A stretch of DNA of 64,000 bases from Teichococcus aestuarii. GTDB lineage: Bacteria; Pseudomonadota; Alphaproteobacteria; Acetobacterales; Acetobacteraceae. The notes under the pieces were generated by a model. The model saw only the letters and a list, made by a program, of their open reading frames with translations. It was not told the origin of the DNA and ran no database searches. The position numbers and the translations under genes are program-made. The first letter of the stretch is position 1. Every line of letters starts with the position of its first letter. Below, piece by piece: positions 51,103 through 60,115 of this stretch. The DNA lies in the NCBI RefSeq assembly GCF_003116135.1, contig NZ_PDOA01000001.1, forward strand, positions 248,001 to 312,000, in the 5' to 3' direction.

Positions 51103-52239
51103 ATGGACATGCCCGTGATCACCGTTCCGCAGGCCGACCCGGGCGCCGCCTACCGCGCCCACCAGCCGGCGATCGACGCGGCGCTCTCGCGCGCGCTCAG
51201 CTCCGGCTGGTACATCCTGGGCGCCGAATGCGCCGCCTTCGAGCGTGAGTTCGCCGAATGGGCGGGGCTCTCCCGCGCCGTGGGCTGCGCCAACGGCACC
51301 GATGCGCTGATGCTGATCCTGCGCGGCCTCGGCATCGGGCCCGGCATGACGGTGGCGACCGTCTCGCACACCGCCGTCGCCACCGTGGCGGCGATCGAGA
51401 TGGTCGGCGCCACGCCGCTGCTGCTCGATATCGACCCCGACACCTTCACCATGGACCCGGACGAGCTGGCCGCCGTGCTGGAGGACCCGCCGCCGGGCCT
51501 GCCGCCGATCCGCGCCGTCATCCCGGTGCATCTCTACGGCCAGGGCTGCGACATGGCCCGTATCATGACCGCCTGCCGCGCGGCGGGCGTGCATGTCATC
51601 GAGGATTGCGCCCAGGCGCATGGCGCGATGCAGGCGGGCCGCATGCTCGGCACCTTCGGCGACGCCGCGGCCTACAGCCTCTACCCGACCAAGAACCTGG
51701 CCGCGCTGGGCGATGCCGGCATTCTCGCCACGCCGGACGAGGCGCTGGCCGAGCGCATCGCCGCCATCCGGCAATATGGCTGGAAGCACCGCTACCTCTC
51801 GGACAGCGTCGGCGTGAACAGCCGGCTGGACGAGATCCAGGCCGCCGTGCTGCGGGTGCGGCTGCCGCTGCTGGCGGCCAGCAATGCCCGCCGGCAGAGC
51901 ATCGCCGCCGCCTATGACGCGGCGCTGGCCGGCACCGCGCTGGCGCCGCCCTTCCGCCGGGCGGGGGATATCCATGTGTTCCACCAGTATGTGGTGCGCA
52001 GCCCGGAGCGCGACGAGCTGGCGGCGCGGCTGCGTGCCCAGGGCGTGGCCACCGGCATCCACTACCCGGTGCCGGTGCACCAGCAGGAGGCCTACCGCGG
52101 CCGCACCCCCACCGGCCCGGCCGGCTGCGCCGAGACGGAGGTGGCCAGCCGCGAGGTGCTCAGCCTGCCGATCTACCCCGAGCTGACCGACGCGCAGGTG
52201 GAGACGGTCTGCGCCGCGCTGCGCGTCGCCGCCGGCTGA
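51103..52239 (+). CDS. DegT/DnrJ/EryC1 family aminotransferase
   Basis: 378 aa PLP-dependent sugar aminotransferase. Seen: GCANGTDALMLILRGLGIGP, the PLP-contact VHLYGQGCDM and EDCAQAHGA, Schiff-base K197 in SLYPTKNLAALGDAG, and SRLDEIQAAVLRVRLP. AAGGAGAAGGG before ATG 51103 is a strong ribosome site. Adjacent to the epimerase, it most likely aminates a keto-sugar nucleotide made by it and by an RfbB-type dehydratase (inference). Confidence 0.94.
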   Translation: MDMPVITVPQADPGAAYRAHQPAIDAALSRALSSGWYILGAECAAFEREFAEWAGLSRAVGCANGTDALMLILRGLGIGPGMTVATVSHTAVATVAAIEMVGATPLLLDIDPDTFTMDPDELAAVLEDPPPGLPPIRAVIPVHLYGQGCDMARIMTACRAAGVHVIEDCAQAHGAMQAGRMLGTFGDAAAYSLYPTKNLAALGDAGILATPDEALAERIAAIRQYGWKHRYLSDSVGVNSRLDEIQAAVLRVRLPLLAASNARRQSIAAAYDAALAGTALAPPFRRAGDIHVFHQYVVRSPERDELAARLRAQGVATGIHYPVPVHQQEAYRGRTPTGPAGCAETEVASREVLSLPIYPELTDAQVETVCAALRVAAG

Positions 52240-52297
52240 AGCCCGGCGGCCCGGGAAGGGGAGGGGTGCGGGGGAGGCCATTCCTCCGCGCCGGGCG

Positions 52298-52317
52298 GGC
52301 GCGCTATACAGCGCGCC
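52298..52317. promoter_or_regulatory. Inverted repeat spanning a -10-like element
   Basis: GGCGCGCT-ATAC-AGCGCGCC: perfect 8-bp arms (52298-52305 and 52310-52317) enclose CTATAC, a plausible -10. It lies 31 bp before the ATG of the FAD-dependent dehydrogenase. A repressor binding here would block that promoter. Confidence 0.5.
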
Positions 52318-52348
52318 TTCGCTCACCCTGGTGGATAACAACCTCCCG

Positions 52349-53986
52349 ATGCTGCGACTGACCGAACTGAAGCTGCCGCTCGACCATGCGCCGGAGGCGC
52401 TGCGCGAGGCCGCGCTGGCGCGCCTCGGCATTCCCGATTCCGACCTGCTGCACCTGCACGTCTTCCGCCGCGGCTACGACGCGCGCCGGAAGAGCGCCAT
52501 CCACCTCATCTACACGCTGGACCTGCTGCTGCGGGACGAGGCCGCGCTGCTGCGCCGCTTCGCCGCCGACCCGCATGTGAACCCGACGCCCGACATGCGC
52601 TACCGCTTCGTCGGCCACGCGCCGGCGGGGTTCACGCGCCGGCCGGTGGTGGTCGGCGCCGGGCCCTGCGGGCTGCTGGCCGGGCTGGTGCTGGCGCAGA
52701 TGGGCTTCCGCCCCATCATCCTGGAGCGCGGCAAGGTGGTGCGGGAGCGCACCAAGGACACCTGGGGCCTGTGGCGGCGCGGCGTGCTGCACCCGGAATC
52801 CAACGTGCAGTTCGGCGAGGGCGGCGCCGGCACCTTCTCCGACGGCAAGCTCTACAGCCAGATCAAGGACCCGCTGCACCATGGCCGCAAGGTGCTGGAG
52901 GAGTTCGTCAAGGCCGGCGCGCCGGAGGAGATCCTGCACGTCTCCAAGCCGCATATCGGCACCTTCCGCCTGGTGACGATGGTGGAGAGCATGCGCCGGA
53001 CCATCGAGGAGCTTGGCGGCGAGTACCGCTTCGAGAGCCGCGTCACCGACCTGCTGATCGACACCGCGCCGGACGGCAGCCGCGCCATGCGCGGCGTGGC
53101 GCTGGCCGATGGCAGCGTCATCGAGGCGGACCACGTGGTGCTGGCGGTGGGCCACAGCGCGCGCGACACCTTCGACCTGCTGGCCGCGCGCGGCGTCTAT
53201 ATCGAGGCCAAGCCCTTCTCCATCGGCTTCCGCATCGAGCACCCGCAGGGGATGATCGACCGCTGCCGCTTCGGCGAGCACGCCGGCAACAAGACGCTGG
53301 GCGCGGCCGACTACAAGCTGGTGCACCATTGCGCCAATGGCCGCTCGGTCTACAGCTTCTGCATGTGCCCAGGGGGCACGGTGGTGGCGGCGGCCTCCGA
53401 GCCGGGCCGCGTCGTCACCAACGGCATGAGCCAGTATTCGCGGGCCGAGCGCAACGCCAACGCCGCCATCGTCGTCGGCATCACGCCGGAGGACTACCCG
53501 GGTGGGCCGCTGGCCGGCATCGATCTGCAGCGCCGGCTGGAGGAGGCCGCCTTCCACGCCGGCGGCGCCGACTACCGGGCGCCGGCCCAGACGGTGGGCG
53601 ACTTCCTGGCCGGCCGCCCCTCCACCACGCTGGGCGAGGTCATCCCCTCCTACAAGCCGGGCGTGACGCCGACCGACCTCGCCGCCTGCCTGCCCGACTA
53701 TGCCATCGCCGCCATCCGCGAGGCGCTGCCCGCCTTCGACCGGCAGATCCGCGGCTATGCCCGGCCGGACGCGGTGATGACGGGGGTGGAGACGCGCACC
53801 TCCTCGCCCGTGCGGGTGAAGCGCGGCGCCGACGGCCACAGCCTGAACACGCGCGGCCTGTTCCCGGCCGGCGAGGGGGCGGGCTATGCCGGCGGCATCC
53901 TCTCGGCGGGCGTGGACGGCATCAAGACCGCCGAGGCGGTGGCGCGCAGCCTCCTGGGGGTGGAACCCGCCGCGCGCGCAGCCTGA
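52349..53986 (+). CDS. FAD-dependent dehydrogenase (COG2509 type)
   Basis: 545 aa. Seen: an N-terminal domain MLRLTELKLPLDHAPEALRE (small RNA-fold-like region, residues 1-85), FAD motif VVVGAGPCGLLAGLVLAQMG starting near G103, QFGEGGAGTFSDGKLYSQIK, a second dinucleotide-type segment (HVVLAVGHSARDTFDLLAAR) and the FAD tail GEGAGYAGGILSAGVDGIKT. Known as uncharacterised FAD-dependent dehydrogenases. ATG at 52349 is preferred; GTG at 52331 would add six residues and neither has an obvious ribosome site. Confidence 0.88.
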   Translation: MLRLTELKLPLDHAPEALREAALARLGIPDSDLLHLHVFRRGYDARRKSAIHLIYTLDLLLRDEAALLRRFAADPHVNPTPDMRYRFVGHAPAGFTRRPVVVGAGPCGLLAGLVLAQMGFRPIILERGKVVRERTKDTWGLWRRGVLHPESNVQFGEGGAGTFSDGKLYSQIKDPLHHGRKVLEEFVKAGAPEEILHVSKPHIGTFRLVTMVESMRRTIEELGGEYRFESRVTDLLIDTAPDGSRAMRGVALADGSVIEADHVVLAVGHSARDTFDLLAARGVYIEAKPFSIGFRIEHPQGMIDRCRFGEHAGNKTLGAADYKLVHHCANGRSVYSFCMCPGGTVVAAASEPGRVVTNGMSQYSRAERNANAAIVVGITPEDYPGGPLAGIDLQRRLEEAAFHAGGADYRAPAQTVGDFLAGRPSTTLGEVIPSYKPGVTPTDLAACLPDYAIAAIREALPAFDRQIRGYARPDAVMTGVETRTSSPVRVKRGADGHSLNTRGLFPAGEGAGYAGGILSAGVDGIKTAEAVARSLLGVEPAARAA

Positions 53987-54116
53987 GGTTGCGGCCTGAA
54001 AATCAACATGAATTTTTGGTCACGCTGTCGCTTTGTGGCAGGCCTTGCCGCAATCTCACCGGAATGCGAGCCCATCCTGAGAAATGGGCCGCTGGGCTGG
54101 TTCGAGGGGGATTCGC

Positions 54117-55691
54117 GTGAGTCACAGCCTTCCGGGAGCGCCGCATAACCTCGCTCCCGTCCGCCGCCGGCTGCGTCCCGAGACGCGGCTGACGGTGCTG
54201 AGCCTGGGTGTCGTCGGCGTCACGCTGGCGGTGGTGCTGTTCACCCTGCTGCGCGCGCCGATGAAGGACGATGTCGCCTGGCTGCTCTGGGTGGCGCGGC
54301 AATGGCTGCGCGGGCAGGAGCTGTATGTCGACCTCGTCGAGGTCAACCCGCCGCTGATCATCTGGCTCAGTGCCGTGCCGGTCATGATCGCCGACGCGCT
54401 GGGGCTGACGGCCAAGCAGGTGGCGCTGCCGATGGTGGCGGCGGGCGCGCTGCTCTCCGCCTGGGCCAGCGCGCGCTGGCTGCGCGGCACATCGCCGGTG
54501 TTCGAGCGGCCGCCCGCCACCTTCGCGGCCATCTCCTGCGTGCTGCTGGCCATGCCGGGGGTGGAGTTCGCGCAGCGCGAGCACCTGCTGGTCATCGCCG
54601 TGCTGCCGCACCTGGCGCTGCTGATCCGCGCGCTGGAGGGGCTGCCCGTCTCGCCCCGCGCCCTCATCGGCAGCGGCGTGCTGGCCGGGCTTGGCTGCGC
54701 GCTGAAGCCGCGCTACCTGCTCGGCCTCGCCGCCATCGAGTTGGCCGGCTGGCTGCACCGTGGCTTCCGCATCCGCATCGCGCCGGTCATCGCCTTCCTG
54801 GCGGCGGTGCTCTATGTCATCAGCATCCTGGTGCTGGAGCCGGCCTTCATCCAGCGCGCCGTGCCGCTGGCTGTCACCCTCTATGGCGGCACCGATACCG
54901 GGCTGTGGCAGCTCGTGCAGGAATCCTGGCTGCTGCTGCTGGGCCTCGGCACCGCCGCGCTGCTGACGCTGTGCACGCCGCGCGGCACGCCCGCCTCCGG
55001 CATCATGCTGGTGCTGACGGCCTTCGCCGCCGCCGCCACCATCGCCATGTTCCTCGATGGCAAGAACTGGTTCTACCACCGCATCCCGGCGATGATGACG
55101 GTGGTCTTCGCCCTGCTGTTCTGGTGCGCCGAGGCCGCCCGCCAGCAGGCCCGGCCGATCCGCTGGCGCGCCGCGCTGATGGGGCTGGCGATGGTGCCGC
55201 TGGCCCTCTACGTGCAGAAGACCTCCCACCGCCTCTACGAGCGCGTGGTGCTGGCCGTCGAGCCCGACCTCTCCACCGAGGTGCGGCTGGAGAAGCTGAT
55301 CAAGCGCGAGAAGGTGCGCAGCTACGTGGCCTTCTCGGAGTGGATCGGCCTCGGCTTCCCGGTGCTGAACGACACCAACGTCACCTGGGCCTCGCGCTTC
55401 GACTCGATGTGGGCGCTGCGCGGCGAGCTGTGGCGCGCCCGGCAGGACGGGCAGGCGCCGGCCGAATGGCCGATCCGCCACTGGGTGGTGCAGGACTTCA
55501 TGGAAGGCTGCCCCGACCTCGTGGTGGTGGACCGCCGCGGCGAGGCGATGAACTACCCCGCCATCCTCTCCCAGGCCAATCCGGGCTTCGCCGCCGTCTG
55601 GGCGCGCTACCGGCAGATCGGCGTGGTGGACGGGCTGCAGGTCTATCGCCGGCAGGGCGAGGGCTGCGGCCAGCAGGCGGGGCTGGGCTGA
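54117..55691 (+). CDS. GT-C type membrane glycosyltransferase-like protein
   Basis: 524 aa, about ten hydrophobic segments followed by a soluble C-terminal domain from about residue 400. Seen: APMKDDVAWLLWVARQWLRG with the paired acidic residues of the first outer loop, VEVNPPLIIWLSAVP, EFAQREHLLVIAVLPHLALL and KNWFYHRIPAMM, all like PMT/ArnT-type polyprenyl-sugar transferases. GTG at 54117 is preceded by GAGGGGG. No partner polyprenyl transferase is adjacent. The acceptor is unknown. Confidence 0.75.
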   Translation: MSHSLPGAPHNLAPVRRRLRPETRLTVLSLGVVGVTLAVVLFTLLRAPMKDDVAWLLWVARQWLRGQELYVDLVEVNPPLIIWLSAVPVMIADALGLTAKQVALPMVAAGALLSAWASARWLRGTSPVFERPPATFAAISCVLLAMPGVEFAQREHLLVIAVLPHLALLIRALEGLPVSPRALIGSGVLAGLGCALKPRYLLGLAAIELAGWLHRGFRIRIAPVIAFLAAVLYVISILVLEPAFIQRAVPLAVTLYGGTDTGLWQLVQESWLLLLGLGTAALLTLCTPRGTPASGIMLVLTAFAAAATIAMFLDGKNWFYHRIPAMMTVVFALLFWCAEAARQQARPIRWRAALMGLAMVPLALYVQKTSHRLYERVVLAVEPDLSTEVRLEKLIKREKVRSYVAFSEWIGLGFPVLNDTNVTWASRFDSMWALRGELWRARQDGQAPAEWPIRHWVVQDFMEGCPDLVVVDRRGEAMNYPAILSQANPGFAAVWARYRQIGVVDGLQVYRRQGEGCGQQAGLG

Positions 55692-55696
55692 GAAGG

Positions 55697-55727
55697 CGCC
55701 GGGGAGGGAGCCACTCCCCCCCCGGCG
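55697..55727. terminator. Hairpin between convergent genes
   Basis: CGCCGGGG (55697-55704) pairs with CCCCGGCG (55720-55727). It lies in the 45-bp gap between the stops of the glycosyltransferase and the M20 peptidase genes, so it can terminate both. No T-run. Confidence 0.6.
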
Positions 55728-55736
55728 TGGACCCGC

Positions 55737-56921
55737 TCAGAGCCCGGCGGCGTCCAGCTTCAGGATGGCGCGGGCAAGCGCCTGGGCGCGCGGCACCAGC
55801 GAGGCCACCTCCAGATATTCCTCCGGGCTGTGCGCCTTGCCGCCCACCGGGCCCACGGCGCAGAGCGTCGGCGCGCCCATGGCGGCGGTGAAGCCGCTGT
55901 CGGCGCAGCCGCCGGCGAACTCGCCCTCGGTGGCGAAGCCGCTCTCCGCCGCCGCCGCCTGGTAGGCCGCCAGAACCGCCTCGGTGCCGGGGTTCTTCGC
56001 CAGCGGCAGGAACTCGCCCTTGATCGTCAGCCGCGCCTTCGTGCCGGGCAGGAAGCTCCGCTCCACGATGGCGTGGATGCGGCCCATCACCTCGTCGCGG
56101 TCCTCGGGGTGGACGTAGCGCAGATCGATCTGCCCCTGCGCCCAGGGCGCCACGGTGTTCACGCTCTGCCCGCCGGAGACGAGGCCGACATTCAGCGTGA
56201 TGCCGCGCGGCAGGTCGGTCAGCGCGTGCAGCGCCTGCACCTTGCGCGCCAGCTCCTCGATGGCGCTGATACCCGCCTCGAAATTGGCGCCCGAATGCGC
56301 CGCCTTGCCCTCGATGTCCATCACCATGAACACGCCGCCCTTGCGGCCCATCACCACATTGCCGGTGGGCCGCCCCGGCTCGCTGTTGAACACCACGCGC
56401 GCCGCCCGCGCCTCGCGCTCGATCACCGGCCGGCCCTCGGGCGAGCCGATCTCCTCATCTCCCGTGAACAGCCCGACCAGCGGCCCCGGCGCGCCGCCGC
56501 AGGCCTGGAAGGCGGCGAGGACGAACATGTTCTGCACCAGCCCCGCCTTCATGTCGGCGACACCCGGCCCGGTGGCGATGCCGCCCTCCACCCGGAAGGG
56601 CCGGCGCTGCGGCTCGCCCTTGGGGAAGACGGTGTCGCGGTGGCCCATCAGCACGATGTTGCGGCGCGCATTGCCGCTGCCGGCCGTGGCCTCGCCGCCC
56701 TCGACCAGGGCGCGCAGGCAGTCGCCATGCTGCGCGCCCGGCACCGTCTCCACGCGGATGCCGTGGCGGGCGCAGAAATCGGCGATGCGCGCGCCCACCG
56801 CATCGACGCCGGCCTTGTCGTAGCTGCCGCCATCCGTGTTCACCATCGCCTCCAGCTCGGCCAGCATCTCGGGCTGCCGCGTGGCGAGCCAGGCGGCGAT
56901 CTTTTCCTCGGTGGCGCTCAT
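55737..56921 (-). CDS. M20 family peptidase (CPG2/ArgE-like)
   Basis: 394 aa. Seen: the metal motif MGHRDTVFPKGE with His-x-Asp, GPGVADMKAGLVQNM (bridging Asp), GDEEIGSPEGR (catalytic Glu and ligand), FNSEPGRPTGN, the lid domain KAAHSGANFEAGISAIEELA, and GGKAHSPEEYLEV as last ligand. This is nearest to glutamate carboxypeptidase-like enzymes of the M20A group. ATG at 56921 has GGAGAGG upstream. Part of the amide/amino-acid catabolism neighbourhood. Confidence 0.92.
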   Translation of the reverse strand: MSATEEKIAAWLATRQPEMLAELEAMVNTDGGSYDKAGVDAVGARIADFCARHGIRVETVPGAQHGDCLRALVEGGEATAGSGNARRNIVLMGHRDTVFPKGEPQRRPFRVEGGIATGPGVADMKAGLVQNMFVLAAFQACGGAPGPLVGLFTGDEEIGSPEGRPVIEREARAARVVFNSEPGRPTGNVVMGRKGGVFMVMDIEGKAAHSGANFEAGISAIEELARKVQALHALTDLPRGITLNVGLVSGGQSVNTVAPWAQGQIDLRYVHPEDRDEVMGRIHAIVERSFLPGTKARLTIKGEFLPLAKNPGTEAVLAAYQAAAAESGFATEGEFAGGCADSGFTAAMGAPTLCAVGPVGGKAHSPEEYLEVASLVPRAQALARAILKLDAAGL

Positions 56922-57244
56922 GTGCCTCTCCATTCTCCTGTCCGGGGGAGCAGGGTGGCGAAATTGACGCCGCGCGTGAAGCCCGCCCCTGGACGAGCCC
57001 CCGTGGGCCGGCGCATGGCCGACCTTCCCGAGGCTTCCCTGGACGGGACCCGCTCCGGCTGTCATGTGGGGCGAAGCCAGGCACGGATCCGGCCGGCTGT
57101 TCGCAGGACAGGGTTGGGCATGGTCCCGGGCACGCCAAGGAGCGGCCCCGGACCGTTACCCGCCGCGCCCGGCTTGTCGCGGGGTTATTGAAGCATGAAG
57201 CAATCGGGGGCGATGTGAGGATTTACAGCGAGCCTGGGCAGGAC
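56922..57244. other. 323-bp divergent intergenic region
   Basis: Separates the M20 peptidase gene from the receiver-protein gene. GC-rich throughout; no clear dyad operator, RNA gene or coding frame is seen. The receiver frame stays open upstream to a TTG at 57188, so its start may lie inside this region. Confidence 0.5.
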
Positions 57245-57769
57245 ATGACGGCGGGGCTCCAGCGGCCGCGCTCCCCGCAGCCAGAGGCGGTGCCTGGCGT
57301 GGTGCGTCCCGCGCTCCAGGCGGCGCCCTCCTCCCCGCCGCCCGCCACGCCCGGCAAACCGGCCGGCGAGGCGGGGGAGGAAGGCTGGCCGGAAGGCAGC
57401 ACCGTGCTGGTGGTCGAGGACGACCTGCTGATCCGCATGAACCTGGCGCAGATGATCGAGATCCTCGGCTTCAGCCCGGCCGAGGCGGGGCGGGCGGAGG
57501 AGGCGCTGGATTGGCTGCGGTCCAACCCGGCCCCGGCGCTGATGCTCACCGATCTCAGCCTGCCGGGGATGGATGGCATGGCGCTGGCGGTGGAGGCGCG
57601 CAACATCCATCCGCGCCTGCCGGTGCTGCTGGTGACCGGCCACAACGAGGCCTCGGTGAAGGTGCCGCCCGAGCTGCGGCCGGGCCTGGGCTTCCTCGGC
57701 AAGCCCTTCGCCATGCGGCAGCTGGAAGAGGCGGTGCGCGCCCTCTGGCGCCAGAGGGTGGCGCAGTAA
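57245..57769 (+). CDS. Single-domain response regulator (receiver)
   Basis: 174 aa. Seen: an unstructured Pro-rich leader (residues 1-50) and one receiver domain with VLVVEDDLLIRMNLAQMIEI (acidic pair), phospho-acceptor D103 in MLTDLSLPGMDG, Thr in VLLVTGHNEAS and Lys in LGKPFAMRQLEEAV. No output domain, so it would act like CheY/Spo0F-type relay or be a histidine-kinase partner. No histidine kinase is in the window. TTG at 57188 is an alternative start. Confidence 0.88.
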   Translation: MTAGLQRPRSPQPEAVPGVVRPALQAAPSSPPPATPGKPAGEAGEEGWPEGSTVLVVEDDLLIRMNLAQMIEILGFSPAEAGRAEEALDWLRSNPAPALMLTDLSLPGMDGMALAVEARNIHPRLPVLLVTGHNEASVKVPPELRPGLGFLGKPFAMRQLEEAVRALWRQRVAQ

Positions 57770-57782
57770 GGGAGGGGAAGGC

Positions 57783-58946
57783 TCAGCCTTCTCCCACCAG
57801 CCGGGCGTAGAGGGTCGGGTCGGTCGCGCCCTCGGTGCCGAACAGCAGCACGCGGCTGCCGCCATCCAGCCCCAGCGCGGCCCGCGCGGCGGGGTCGGCG
57901 GACGCCAGCAGCAGCCCGGCCAGCCCCGCCACGGCGCTCTCGCCCGCGGTGATGGGCGAGTCGCGGCGGGCCAGCAGGCGCATCACGTCCACCGCGCTGT
58001 CGTCCGAGACGGCCATGAAGGCGAAGGCGGCGCGCTCCAGCTCCTGCCAGGCCAGCAGGCTCGGCTCGCCACAGGCCAGGCCGGCCATCAGCGTGTCCAG
58101 CTCGCCGGGCACGGCCACGGCGTGCCCGGCCTCGGCGCTGGCCAGCAGGCAGGCGGCGCGCTCCGGCTCCACCACGACGAGGCGCGGCGCCTCCCCGAAG
58201 CGGGCGCGAAGCTGCACCGAGACAGCGGCCGCCACGCCGCCGACGCCGCCCTGGATGAACACATGGCTGGGCGGCGCGGGCAGGGCGGCGAGGGCCTCCT
58301 CGGCCATCAGCCGGTAGCCCTGCATCACGTCGCGCGGCACCTCGGTGTAGCCGGGCCAGGAGGTGTCGGAGACGACGAACCAGCCCTCCCGCTCCGCCAC
58401 GGAAGCGGCCTCGCGCACGGCGTCGTCGTAATGGCCCGGCACCACGCGGATCTCGGCGCCATAGGCGGCGATGGCATCCCGCCGCCCCTGGCTGACATGC
58501 TCGTGCACGAAGATGACGCAGCGCGCGCCGAAGCGCCGCGCGCCCCAGGCGACCGAGCGGCCATGGTTGCCATCCGTCGCGCAGGTGACGGTGATGGCGG
58601 CGGTGGCCTCGGCGTGGCGCCCGCCGATCAGATCGGCCACGCTCGCGGCCTGTGCCACGCCGCGCCGCGCCAGCTCGGCCACCAGCAGCCGGGCCACGGC
58701 ATAGGCCCCGCCCAGCGCCTTGAAGCTGCCCAGGCCGAAGCGGCCGCCCTCGTCCTTGTAGTGCAGCGCCGCCACGCCGGCCGAGGCGGCCAGTTCCGGC
58801 AGGGCGTGCAGCGGCGTCTCGGCATGGCCGGGCCAGGAGCGGATCTCGGCGGCGGCGCGGCGGAAGCCGCTCTCGGGCAGGATCACCACGCCGGGCGTGC
58901 CGTGGCGCGGATTGGGGAGGAGGCGGAAGGGGCGGGCGGGGATCAT
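57783..58946 (-). CDS. dpaL: Diaminopropionate ammonia-lyase
   Basis: 387 aa PLP fold-type II enzyme; splits 2,3-diaminopropionate to pyruvate and ammonia. Seen: YKDEGGRFGLGSFKALGGAY with the Schiff-base K76, TCATDGNHGRSVAWGARRFG, the family-specific DTSWPGYTEVPRDVMQGY, FIQGGVGGVAAAVSVQLRAR and LLFGTEGATDP. The GHY and DTSW motifs favour this over threonine dehydratase. It is downstream of the deacetylase (82 bp) on the same strand. Confidence 0.93.
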   Translation of the reverse strand: MIPARPFRLLPNPRHGTPGVVILPESGFRRAAAEIRSWPGHAETPLHALPELAASAGVAALHYKDEGGRFGLGSFKALGGAYAVARLLVAELARRGVAQAASVADLIGGRHAEATAAITVTCATDGNHGRSVAWGARRFGARCVIFVHEHVSQGRRDAIAAYGAEIRVVPGHYDDAVREAASVAEREGWFVVSDTSWPGYTEVPRDVMQGYRLMAEEALAALPAPPSHVFIQGGVGGVAAAVSVQLRARFGEAPRLVVVEPERAACLLASAEAGHAVAVPGELDTLMAGLACGEPSLLAWQELERAAFAFMAVSDDSAVDVMRLLARRDSPITAGESAVAGLAGLLLASADPAARAALGLDGGSRVLLFGTEGATDPTLYARLVGEG

Positions 58947-59028
58947 GCCCCCAGAGTGCGGAAACGCCGCCGCCGAAGGAAGGGCGGGGGAAGGAATTCC
59001 CCCGCACCCCCATCTTTTTTCTGTCGGT

Positions 59029-59934
59029 TCAGAGGGCCGACTGGTCCTTGCACCACTGCGCCAGCTCGGCATGGGTGGCGAACCACACGCCCTCATGGCC
59101 CTTGATGTGCTCGATCACCCGCTCCAGCAGCGTGATGCGGCTGCGGTGGCCGATGACATGCGGGTGCATGGTCAGCAGGAAGGTGCCGCCCTCGGCATAG
59201 GCGCCGTCGAACTCCGCCTTGAAGATCTCCTCCACCGCCGAGGGCGGCGTGTAGGGGCGCAGGCCGGAGAAGCGGACCATGTTGAAATAGACCGCGTCGT
59301 CGCGGATCCACTCGGGCGGCAGCTCGACGATGCCGGTGGGCTCGCCATCCGCCATCAGCTCGTAGGGCTCGTCATCGGCCATCAGCGAGGAATCGTAGAG
59401 CAGCCCCATCTCGCGGATGATCGACATGGTGTCGACCGAGAAGTCCCAGCTCGCGGTGCGGATGCCGACGGGGCGGGTGCCGGAGACCTTCTCCAGCGTC
59501 TCGGCGGCGCGCAGCGTCAGCTCGCGCTCCATGCCGGGGGGCAGGGTGGTGTTGGCCTCGTGGATCCAGGAATGGATGCCGATCTCATGCCCGGCCTCGG
59601 CCACGCCGCGCACCTCCTCCGGGTGCAGCAGGGCGGAGACGGCGGGGTAGAAGAAGCTGGCCTTGATACCCTGCCGCTCCAGCAGGCGCCGGATGCGCGG
59701 CACGCCCTGGCGCGCGCCGTACTGGCCCTGGCTGATGCGCATCGGGCTTTCGTCGGAGTCGCGCAGCGGGATGGTCTCGTGGTCGGCGTCGAAGGAGAGC
59801 GCCACGGCGCAGCGCGCGCCATTCGGCCAGGATCTCGGCGCCAGGCTGCGGCCGCCATAGGCGCGGCCGACGATCCTGCGCCAATGCTCCTCGGGCCATT
59901 CCCAGGGTTTCTGCGGGTTTTCGGATGCGCTCAT
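59029..59934 (-). CDS. Polysaccharide deacetylase family (NodB fold)
   Basis: 301 aa. Seen: the NodB motifs ALSFDADHETIPL (Asp-Asp-type metal pair) and HSWIHEANTTLPPGMERELT (HxxxH variant), then GIRTASWDFSVDTM, ELPPEWIRDDAVYF, and TFLLTMHPHVIGHRSRI (catalytic His). This pattern is that of the PuuE-like/allantoinase-type group acting on amides rather than chitin. ATG at 59934 with AGGAG 8 nt upstream. Divergent from the amidase gene. Confidence 0.9.
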   Translation of the reverse strand: MSASENPQKPWEWPEEHWRRIVGRAYGGRSLAPRSWPNGARCAVALSFDADHETIPLRDSDESPMRISQGQYGARQGVPRIRRLLERQGIKASFFYPAVSALLHPEEVRGVAEAGHEIGIHSWIHEANTTLPPGMERELTLRAAETLEKVSGTRPVGIRTASWDFSVDTMSIIREMGLLYDSSLMADDEPYELMADGEPTGIVELPPEWIRDDAVYFNMVRFSGLRPYTPPSAVEEIFKAEFDGAYAEGGTFLLTMHPHVIGHRSRITLLERVIEHIKGHEGVWFATHAELAQWCKDQSAL

Positions 59935-60115
59935 GGCGGGGCTCCTGCGCGTGTGGCCGGCCGATCCTGCGCCGCCCCGCGCCCGCCGCAAACCCCCCTC
60001 CCGGATGCCTGCCACCCCGGCCGCTGGCGCGCGGCGCCCGGCCGGGGCAATCTGCGCCATCCTGCCGGCGCGCCCCGTGCCCGGTCCTGCCTTACCGACC
60101 ACAGCGGAATCCAGC

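Noticed and set aside
59933-60115. N-terminal extension of the amidase back to 59933
   Set aside because: The extra 61 residues are Pro/Arg-rich and unlike the family; the ATG at 60116 begins the conserved amidase N-terminus.
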